Source: Advenella incenata (GTDB lineage Bacteria; Pseudomonadota; Gammaproteobacteria; Burkholderiales; Burkholderiaceae_B). From it: 64,000 nucleotides of DNA. The notes beneath the pieces were generated by a model. The model searched no databases and had not been told where the DNA came from. It was given only the letters and a program-made list of their open reading frames with translations. Of this stretch, positions 26,615 through 33,525 are shown one piece after another. Positions within the stretch are counted from its first letter, which is position 1, and the number at the start of each line of letters is the position of its first letter. The stretch is taken from contig NZ_SHKO01000001.1 in the NCBI RefSeq assembly GCF_004217095.1, positions 930,001 to 994,000 on the forward strand, in the 5' to 3' direction. Made by a program: the position numbers and the translations under genes.

Positions 26615-27878
26615 GCAGTCAGGTAGCGCACAGCAGAACGGTATTATCGAAAAACGGCTTGAAATTCAGGCCGAGGTCACAGGGTGTGAGCCGCTAATCA
26701 GCAACCTGAAAAAATTTGCGGAAAACAATGCCGTTTATTTACCCAGTGCGGGAAATTTTGGCGATGGGCTGATCGGACTGGGTACCTTGTGCCTCTTCGA
26801 AAAAATCGGCATCAACCCGAGAACACAGGATATCCTGGCCAATCCCGGGCTGCCACAAGCCTCACATATTATTGTTGGGGGCGGCGGAGGCTGGCTTGAC
26901 GGGCTCTGGAATCACTACGCAAAAATACTCGATGGCTATTTGGCACAAGGTGGACAAGCGCTAATACTTCCAAGCACGGTAAAAGGCTTTGAGGCCTTCT
27001 TTGAAAAGTACGCCAGCCAGATCACCATCTTTGCCAGAGAGCGTGTTTCCTACGATCATCTGAAGGCTATCGACGGCATGCAGGATCGGGTGTTTCTCTG
27101 TCATGATCTGGCATTTGCCACCGATTTTTCGGCATTCAAGATTTACGGGGTCGAACAACGCAGCGGACGACTGAATCTGTTTCGTGAAGATGAGGAGGCC
27201 CGAAACGCGGCCCATTACACCCATAATTATGACTTGTCACTGCTGTGGAACAGCCAATCCTGGTTCGACAAGGATATGTGCCTCAGACGACTATCGCCCC
27301 TGGTCGAACTGATGTCGCAGTTTGAGCAAATTCATTCTGACAGGCTGCATATGTCGATTCTGGGTGCTCTGATGGGCTGCAATGTGACCATGCATCCCAG
27401 CAGCTATTTCAAAAACAGGGCGGTTTATGATTACTCCCTGTCGCGATTTCAGAATGTGACTTTTACCGACAGCAAGCCGGACGAAGGCGAGAAACCTGGC
27501 AGTGTATCGCGCGTGCGAGATCCGCAGGATCTGCAAGCCATTGAAAATACAGCAGCCGATATGAAAGCGGTCAATGAGTCGCTGGCCAGCCTGACAGAAA
27601 GGTATCGCATGCTGAACGAAGAACTGCAGGACACAAGGGATAGAAATCTCAATTATGCTTACCGGCTTGACGCGCTGTCAAAGCAATTGGAAGAAAGTGC
27701 CCAGGCATTAATCGAAGCGCGACCCAGTGCACAGCAGCAGGCTTTTCTGGAGTCACGAGGCTATCGACTGTGGGTGCGCTATAACCGGCTATATGAGAAT
27801 GAACGCACAGGCCCCGCTTTGCGTAAACTGAGGTCTGCCGGTGGACGCATCCTGCGCGAGCTTGGCATTCTGAAATAG
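26607..27878 (+). CDS. Polysaccharide pyruvyltransferase-like protein with C-terminal coiled coil
   Basis: A 423-residue protein. Residues about 40-290 match the polysaccharide pyruvyltransferase fold (PF04230): LPSAGNFGDGLIGLGT near 45-60, VGGGGGWLDG at 90-99 and HSDRLHMSILGALMG at 243-257, the family's phosphoenolpyruvate-site motif. Residues about 307-372 form a heptad-rich, charged helix likely to be a coiled coil. A basic C-terminal region follows. It would place a pyruvyl ketal on a sugar of the exported glycan. The start overlaps the preceding glycosyltransferase by eight bases, so the two are coupled. Confidence 0.8.
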   Translation: MNKQSGSAQQNGIIEKRLEIQAEVTGCEPLISNLKKFAENNAVYLPSAGNFGDGLIGLGTLCLFEKIGINPRTQDILANPGLPQASHIIVGGGGGWLDGLWNHYAKILDGYLAQGGQALILPSTVKGFEAFFEKYASQITIFARERVSYDHLKAIDGMQDRVFLCHDLAFATDFSAFKIYGVEQRSGRLNLFREDEEARNAAHYTHNYDLSLLWNSQSWFDKDMCLRRLSPLVELMSQFEQIHSDRLHMSILGALMGCNVTMHPSSYFKNRAVYDYSLSRFQNVTFTDSKPDEGEKPGSVSRVRDPQDLQAIENTAADMKAVNESLASLTERYRMLNEELQDTRDRNLNYAYRLDALSKQLEESAQALIEARPSAQQQAFLESRGYRLWVRYNRLYENERTGPALRKLRSAGGRILRELGILK

Positions 27879-27880
27879 CG

Positions 27881-28711
27881 CTACTGGTTCGGTCGGCGCA
27901 ATACTTGCCGATAGATAAAAGCCCGGGCTTGATTTGGCACTAGCCGGACGGGTACCCGGCTGGCAATATTGACTGCCAGTTGTGGCATGGAGAGGAATCC
28001 CTTGCGGTAAAACCCATATTGGAAACGAATTTCGTTCCAGGCATACTTCCAGCCTCCGCGCCGGCGAAACATATTATTGCCGGCACGCGCATATACCAGT
28101 ACCGAGGGCAGATTGGCAACCGACCGTGCTTGCATTATCATGCGAATCCATAATGCATAGTCTTCATAAAGCGGATCATTCTGATAGTTGCCCGCAGCAA
28201 GGACGGCCGATTTTCTGAACATGACCGTCATGTGATTGAACGGATTGCGCCTCTTGGCGAATCGGTAAATCGCTGCCTGCGCCACCGGCACAATACGAGA
28301 AGCGTAAGCGTCTTCCCGATGGGTTTCGAATTCCTGGATCTGACCGCCCAGCAGGCTGGTTTCCGGATGCGCAGCAATATAGGTCAGTTGCTCTTCAAAA
28401 CGGGTCGCGCTGCAGATGTCGTCGCTGTCAAAGCGGGCGATCCATTCTTCCCGACACGCCAGGACCCCGGCATGAAGCGCCGGCCCCAGGCCCTGATTCA
28501 CCGGCAAGGAGACCAGATCCAGCGCCAGGTGTTCTGAATATTGCTCAAGTACGCGATCGAGCTCTGGCGTGACCGGACCGTCCTTGACCACCACGACCTG
28601 GGTTGGCTGCCAGCTATTGGCAACCACACTGTCTAGCGCCTGCGCCAGAAAATCGGGACTGTCATTTTTATAGACAGCCATCAGCAGCGAAAATGGGATG
28701 GAGGGTGTCAT
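27881..28711 (-). CDS. Glycosyltransferase family 2
   Basis: A 276-residue GT-A enzyme with FSLLMAVYKND at the start, VVVKDGPVTPEL near 40-51, the DSDD metal-binding motif at 95-98 and an EDYALWIRM motif near 190. It resembles rhamnosyl-, galactosyl- and amylovoran-type transferases. It is transcribed against the rest of the locus, its 3' end two bases from the preceding gene and its start divergent from the gtrB-like gene, which splits the cluster into separate transcription units. Confidence 0.85.
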   Translation of the reverse strand: MTPSIPFSLLMAVYKNDSPDFLAQALDSVVANSWQPTQVVVVKDGPVTPELDRVLEQYSEHLALDLVSLPVNQGLGPALHAGVLACREEWIARFDSDDICSATRFEEQLTYIAAHPETSLLGGQIQEFETHREDAYASRIVPVAQAAIYRFAKRRNPFNHMTVMFRKSAVLAAGNYQNDPLYEDYALWIRMIMQARSVANLPSVLVYARAGNNMFRRRGGWKYAWNEIRFQYGFYRKGFLSMPQLAVNIASRVPVRLVPNQARAFIYRQVLRRPNQ

Positions 28712-28966
28712 TGGCGGTAGCAGTGTCAGTATCGTAAGCGTACAACAGTAATGGTATTTTTCAGGCGAGATAACCCGCTATTATGCTATAAACGGAATAA
28801 GTGTATCCGGGTGTAAATGTATGTTGCGTCATGTCGTGATTGACTCAGCGCATAGGGAGTATTCGGCCAACTGTCTGCAGCACAATTTGCTCAATCCCGG
28901 GCTTCCGACTACGCCAGGGGGCCAGATTTGCGGTTTGTAATATCCAAACTAAAAGGAAATCAGCCA

Positions 28967-29923
28967 GTGGCGACTTTGAACGAACCCACAGCTCCGACGG
29001 TCGCTGTCATTGTACCGTGTTACAACGAGGAGGCCGCTATCGGTCAGGTCATCCGAGATTTCGCGGCGGCGCTGCCCCTGGCGGACATTTACGTTTTTGA
29101 CAATAATTCCCGGGATCGAACTGCCACAGTGGCCCGGGTAGCCGGCGCGCACGTGTTTCATGTCAGGGAAAAAGGCAAGGGCAACGTGGTTCGGCGCATG
29201 TTTGCCGACGTGCAGGCCGATATCTATATCATGGTCGATGGCGATGCAACCTACCATGCACCGTCGGCGCCGGCCATGGTGGAAAAATTGCTGGACGAGC
29301 ATCTGGATATGCTGGTGGGGTGTCGTATTGATGAAGGCGCAAAAGCGAACTACCGCAAGGGGCATCGATTCGGCAACCGCATGCTGACCGGTTCGGTGAT
29401 GCAGATATTCGGTGGCCAGTTTACCGATATGCTTTCCGGCTACCGGGTCTTTTCCAGGCGGTTTGCCAAATCCTTCCCCAGCTTGTCCTCTGGTTTTGAG
29501 ATCGAGACCGAACTGACCGTGCATGCACTGGAAAACGCCATGCCCTACGGCGAGATGGATACGCCTTATGGTGCGCGACCCGAAGGGTCGGATAGCAAGT
29601 TGTGTACCTATAAGGATGGCATTCGCATTGCCCGAACCATCGTGCGTTTGTACATGTTCGAGCGGCCATTGGCGTGTCTGTCCATTCTGGCGACTGCTTT
29701 TGCATTGTGTGCACTTGGCCTGACCATCCCGCTGTTTCTGACCTGGCTGGAGACGGGGATGGTGCCCCGGCTACCCACGGCGGTCGCAGCTACTGGCCTG
29801 TCTATTTTCGCCATGCAGCTCTTTGTTGCCGGCATTATCCTGGACTCCATCGGTAAAAGCCGGCGGGAAATGCGCCGGTTTGCCTATCTGGCCATTCCCA
29901 TTTTATTCAGAACGCCAAAATGA
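28967..29923 (+). CDS. gtrB: GtrB-like polyprenyl-phosphate glycosyltransferase (GT2)
   Basis: A 318-residue GT2 enzyme of the dolichyl-phosphate-mannose synthase group. It has VPCYNEE at 16-22, DNNSRDRT near 45-52, DGDATY at 91-96 and a QFTDMLSGYRVFSRR segment. Two C-terminal transmembrane helices (about 235-300) anchor it. It should transfer a hexose from a nucleotide sugar to undecaprenyl phosphate. The GTG at 28967 has AAAGGAAAT at good spacing; TTG 28928 is a weaker option. It is coupled to the GtrA gene by an ATGA overlap. Confidence 0.85.
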   Translation: MATLNEPTAPTVAVIVPCYNEEAAIGQVIRDFAAALPLADIYVFDNNSRDRTATVARVAGAHVFHVREKGKGNVVRRMFADVQADIYIMVDGDATYHAPSAPAMVEKLLDEHLDMLVGCRIDEGAKANYRKGHRFGNRMLTGSVMQIFGGQFTDMLSGYRVFSRRFAKSFPSLSSGFEIETELTVHALENAMPYGEMDTPYGARPEGSDSKLCTYKDGIRIARTIVRLYMFERPLACLSILATAFALCALGLTIPLFLTWLETGMVPRLPTAVAATGLSIFAMQLFVAGIILDSIGKSRREMRRFAYLAIPILFRTPK

Positions 29924-30333
29924 AGCCGTTGTTGCGGGAGTTCCTGTTGTTCGGCATGGTGGGCGCGGCAGGCTTTGTCGCCGACACGGCCGTTTTGTAC
30001 CTGTTCAGAGACAGTGTGGGCAATTACTGGGCCAGGGCTATCTCCTTTCCCTGCGCCGTGTTCGTCACCTGGATACTGAACCGCAACCTGACCTTTCGCA
30101 GCAAGTCTTCCAACAAGGCGCCATGGCTTGAGTTTGTGCATTATTTTGCCATGATGATTGCCGGTGGTGCGGTCAATTATCTGACCTATGCCGCTCTGGT
30201 CACCTGGTCGCCCACGGTAGGTCAGTTTCCCGTTCTCGGGGTCGCGGCGGGCAGCCTGGCCGGCATGTTCGTCAATTATCTGCAATTGCGGCTGGGAATG
30301 TATAAATATGATAAAAACGCCATTTCCCGGTAA
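29920..30333 (+). CDS. gtrA: GtrA family flippase-like membrane protein
   Basis: A 137-residue protein with four transmembrane helices and the GtrA signature: FLLFGMVGAAGFVADTAV at the N-terminus, SFPCAVFVTWILNRNLTF in the second helix region and AGMFVNYLQLRL at the end. GtrA proteins are thought to flip undecaprenyl-phosphate-linked sugars to the periplasm. It overlaps gtrB by four bases and the next gene by 26 bases, giving a compact three-gene cassette. Confidence 0.9.
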   Translation: MKPLLREFLLFGMVGAAGFVADTAVLYLFRDSVGNYWARAISFPCAVFVTWILNRNLTFRSKSSNKAPWLEFVHYFAMMIAGGAVNYLTYAALVTWSPTVGQFPVLGVAAGSLAGMFVNYLQLRLGMYKYDKNAISR

Positions 30334-31594
30334 ACCGCTGCATTGGTGCGACCTGATTCCTGTATTGGGTTTCATTGTGTGCGCACTGGCCTTTTATCCG
30401 GGCATCATGACCCCGGATACCCTGGATCAGCTTGCTCAGGCCAATGCCCAATCCTTCAATGACTGGCATCCACCCATGATGGCCTGGCTCTGGTCAGGGT
30501 TGAATCGGGTTTTTCCTGCATCGTCAGGCTTTCTTTTTTTTGATCTGTTCCTGCTGTGGTTCGGCTTGTACTGCATCAATCGACGTGTCGATCATCGCTA
30601 CGCGCCATTTGTCTACGTGCTGGGATTTTTGCCGTTCGTGATCAATCTTTCCGGTGTGATCTGGAAGGATGTGGCAACCGCCTATGCGCTGATGTGGGCG
30701 ACCATTGTGCTGCTTCACCCACCATCGCGCGGCCGTTTTGCGCTGTTTTCATTGTTCATTTTCGTTGCCATTGGCATTCGCTATAATTCGCTTTTTTCCT
30801 GCTTGCCACTGATCGTGGCCTATTTCTGGCAACAGTTTGCAAACCGTCAGCTTTCCTATAAATGGGCGCGCGTGCTCGCCCTGTCTTGCGTATTTTTTAT
30901 AGCGCAACTGACATGCCTGAACCTGTTCAATTATCATTTTCTTAATACCACCAAAGGCACGCCGCAAATTGTCATTATGGTGGATGATCTGGCTTACATG
31001 TCCACACAGAGGGGGCATTCTCTGGTGCCGGGGGTAGACCTGGCGACGGTGACCCGCAGTTCGCAGGTGTCAGTGAGCGACAATATCTTCCGCTATAGCC
31101 ATGTGCTCGATTATGAGGCTGTCAAGGCCAGCTGGAAAGCGGCAGTAAGCGATCATCCGTGGATGTATCTGCAATTTCGCGGCAAAGTCTTCTTGCGCTT
31201 TCTGGGGTTTTCGCTGGCACCCCCGTTCCAGCTGGACAAGCCCAGCTACGGGTATTGGCTCGATAGTTCCTACCAGAGCAGCCAGACCAATGGTATACGT
31301 CAAATGCTGGGCCAGTATGTCAAGACGCTTGCAGTGCTGGCCCCGGTTTTCTTTACCGGGGTATTTTGGCTGGCGGTGGCGGCGGTCACGTTTTGTCTGA
31401 GCCTGGCCTCAAGGTTGCCGCATCGCACAGTGACCCTTGCCCTATCATTATCGGCAGGTATCAACCTGATGTCCTATCTGCTGGTGGCGAACGCCCCTTT
31501 TTTCCGGTACTACTACTGGAGTATCGTAGCGGACTCGCTCGCCATCTTTCTGCTTTTGCTCGGATTTTTCCGGCAACGCAGGCAAATGGCGTGA
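30308..31594 (+). CDS. Polytopic GT-C-type glycosyltransferase, probable GtrC-position enzyme
   Basis: A 428-residue membrane protein with about ten hydrophobic helices. A periplasmic first loop contains the acidic FYPGIMTPDTLDQ and NDWHPPMMAWLW motifs near residues 28-60, as in lipid-linked-sugar-dependent GT-C enzymes, where such aspartate and histidine residues form the active site. Following gtrB and gtrA, it occupies the place of the serotype-specific glycosyltransferase that moves the flipped sugar onto O-antigen in the periplasm. Overall identity to known GtrC enzymes cannot be judged, so the assignment rests on motif and context. Confidence 0.65.
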   Translation: MIKTPFPGKPLHWCDLIPVLGFIVCALAFYPGIMTPDTLDQLAQANAQSFNDWHPPMMAWLWSGLNRVFPASSGFLFFDLFLLWFGLYCINRRVDHRYAPFVYVLGFLPFVINLSGVIWKDVATAYALMWATIVLLHPPSRGRFALFSLFIFVAIGIRYNSLFSCLPLIVAYFWQQFANRQLSYKWARVLALSCVFFIAQLTCLNLFNYHFLNTTKGTPQIVIMVDDLAYMSTQRGHSLVPGVDLATVTRSSQVSVSDNIFRYSHVLDYEAVKASWKAAVSDHPWMYLQFRGKVFLRFLGFSLAPPFQLDKPSYGYWLDSSYQSSQTNGIRQMLGQYVKTLAVLAPVFFTGVFWLAVAAVTFCLSLASRLPHRTVTLALSLSAGINLMSYLLVANAPFFRYYYWSIVADSLAIFLLLLGFFRQRRQMA

Positions 31595-31961
31595 TGTATG
31601 TCAGCAGATTGTAAGGTTTCAGATGCCTGCGCGAGGTGGCACTGGAGACTGAAACCTGCTGTAATCAGTACAGCCCCAATATTTGCTGCACTGCTCACGG
31701 GTTTTACGTTATCCAGGGGACATATTGTAAAATCCATCCCTGTCAGCGCTCAGGAAGCCCTTTGCGCGTCCGGCATTGCAAGTTGCGATGTTCGCACGGC
31801 GCCCTTGCACTTGCAGCGTATGTCTGCCTGCACCTGTCTGTGGGCGGGGCGTGAACAGACAAATAATTCCGCTGGCGGGCAATTGGCCTGCAGCGCCCAT
31901 CGTCAGGCAATTCGGCACGATATATGGCGAATCTGGCTTTTTTTGGATGAGTTTACATTAC
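31595..31961. other. Gene-free stretch between the gtr cassette and wzm, with a stem-loop
   Basis: No reading frame here is convincing. A two-part stem-loop at 31615-31656 has outer arms GGTTTCAG / CTGAAACC and inner arms TGCC / GGCA, beginning about 20 bases after the GT-C gene. No T-run follows. The remaining sequence probably carries the promoter of the wzm-wzt operon, but I see no strong -10/-35 pair. Confidence 0.5.
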
Positions 31962-32756
31962 ATGTTTTTGTTCAATATCAATCGGGGTCTGGGCGATATC
32001 CGCGCGGGCCTTCAGCATCATCACATTTGGATGCTACTGGCCTGGCTTGAAATTAAGCAGCGTTATAACCGGTCAAAAATAGGCCCATTCTGGCTGACCA
32101 TCAGTATGGGCGTCATGGTTGCGGCATTGGGCGTCATCTACGGCGCGCTGTTCAAGATGAATCTGCGCGATTACCTGCCGATGCTGGCTATCGGACTGGT
32201 GATCTGGTCTTTTATATCGCTGACCATTACCGATGGCTGCAATACCTATATTGCCTCGACCAATTATCTGAAGCAGATCTCGCTGCCTCGATCCATTTTC
32301 ATTCTGCAGACAATCTGGCGTAACCTGATTGTACTGGCGCATAACTTCGTGATTGTGATACTGGTGCTAATCGGTTTTCAGATCTCGTTCTGGCACACCT
32401 TGCATTTGTTTGTCTTGGGCATGCTGTTGCTATTGTGGAACCTATGGTGGATCTGCACCGTGGCTTCTCTGGTCTGCGCCCGTTTTCGTGATGTGCCCCA
32501 GATTGTTATCAGTATTTTGCAGGTCATCTTTTATATCACGCCTATCCTGTTCAAAAAGGACATGCTGGACAAATACCCATGGATCATTGATTTCAACCCG
32601 TTCGCCCATCTGATCGAAATCATCCGCTCGCCGTTGCTGGGCGAGTACCCCAGTATTGAAAACTGGATTGTCTGCCTGGTGATGGCGGTGGCCGGAACCG
32701 TATTGGCTATTTTCATGCACGGTCGTTACCGTGCCCGCGTTCCTTTCTGGGTGTAA
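31962..32756 (+). CDS. wzm: Polysaccharide ABC transporter permease (Wzm type)
   Basis: A 264-residue ABC-2 permease with an amphipathic N-terminus and about six transmembrane helices, carrying LAWLEIKQRYNRSKIGPFW near residue 30 (core KQRYNRSKIGPFW), typical of O-antigen and teichoic-acid exporters. It would export a completed undecaprenyl-linked glycan across the inner membrane. ATG 31962 is preferred because GGATGA lies about ten bases upstream; ATG 31947 is an alternative. The ATPase gene follows after two bases. Confidence 0.9.
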   Translation: MFLFNINRGLGDIRAGLQHHHIWMLLAWLEIKQRYNRSKIGPFWLTISMGVMVAALGVIYGALFKMNLRDYLPMLAIGLVIWSFISLTITDGCNTYIASTNYLKQISLPRSIFILQTIWRNLIVLAHNFVIVILVLIGFQISFWHTLHLFVLGMLLLLWNLWWICTVASLVCARFRDVPQIVISILQVIFYITPILFKKDMLDKYPWIIDFNPFAHLIEIIRSPLLGEYPSIENWIVCLVMAVAGTVLAIFMHGRYRARVPFWV

Positions 32757-32758
32757 TC

Positions 32759-33505
32759 ATGACCGCATACATAAAAGCAGAAAATCTTAACGTCGAGATG
32801 CCGGTGTACGACCTTAGCGGTCGTTCCATGAAACTGCGCGTACTGGGTTCGCTCAAGAACGATCGTCTGCGCTCCGATCACGGTATTACAGTTGTCAAGG
32901 CGCTGCAGGATCTGCATTTCGAATTTGGCAATGGCGATCGGGTCGGTCTGGTCGGACGCAATGGCGCGGGAAAATCGACCCTGCTCAGGGTCCTGGCAGG
33001 TATTTATGAGCCAACCAACGGTACCCTGATCACCAAGGGTCGCGCGGTGGCGCTGCTCGATATGGGCCTGGGTATGGACGAGACGCTCAGCGGCTATGAC
33101 AATATTCGCCTGCGTGGTACGCTGCTGGGGATGTCCACTGCCGAGATCAAGGAAAAAACCGAGGAGATCGCCGATTTTACCGATCTGAACGATTATCTGT
33201 ACCTGCCCATCCGCACCTATTCATCGGGTATGCGTATCCGGCTGGCGTTTGCCATTTCAACGGCACTCGATCCGGAAATCCTGCTACTCGATGAAGTCAT
33301 TGGCGTTGGCGACGCTGCCTTTCTGGACAAGGCCAACAAGCGCCTCAAGGAATTTCAGCAGCGTGCAAAGATCGTTTTTGTCGCCTCGCATTCGAACCAG
33401 GTCATCCGTGATATGTGCAACAAGGCGATCTGGCTCGATGGCGGCAAGCAAATGATGGTGGGGCCGGTAGAAGAGGTAATCTCTGCCTACGAGCAGTCGT
33501 TTTGA
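32759..33505 (+). CDS. wzt: Polysaccharide ABC transporter ATP-binding protein (Wzt type, no carbohydrate-binding domain)
   Basis: A 248-residue ATPase partner of Wzm. Walker A GRNGAGKST is at residues 66-74, the signature is YSSGMRIRLAFA, and Walker B is ILLLDEVIGVGD. The N-terminal extension before the nucleotide-binding fold is typical of polysaccharide exporters. The protein ends just after the ATPase domain, so the C-terminal carbohydrate-binding domain that recognises a capped chain end in E. coli O8/O9a Wzt is absent. Export should therefore not depend on a terminal cap recognised by Wzt itself. Confidence 0.92.
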   Translation: MTAYIKAENLNVEMPVYDLSGRSMKLRVLGSLKNDRLRSDHGITVVKALQDLHFEFGNGDRVGLVGRNGAGKSTLLRVLAGIYEPTNGTLITKGRAVALLDMGLGMDETLSGYDNIRLRGTLLGMSTAEIKEKTEEIADFTDLNDYLYLPIRTYSSGMRIRLAFAISTALDPEILLLDEVIGVGDAAFLDKANKRLKEFQQRAKIVFVASHSNQVIRDMCNKAIWLDGGKQMMVGPVEEVISAYEQSF

Positions 33506-33525
33506 ATGTGCGGCCCGGGATAGAT

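Noticed and set aside
28967-31594. gtr cassette as part of a prophage
   Set aside because: No integrase, tRNA att site, tail or capsid gene was seen on either side; flanking genes are polysaccharide genes.
31776-31946. The 57-codon N-terminal extension of the Wzm reading frame
   Set aside because: The extension is cysteine- and proline-rich, unlike any ABC-2 permease, and a ribosome binding site supports the start at 31962.
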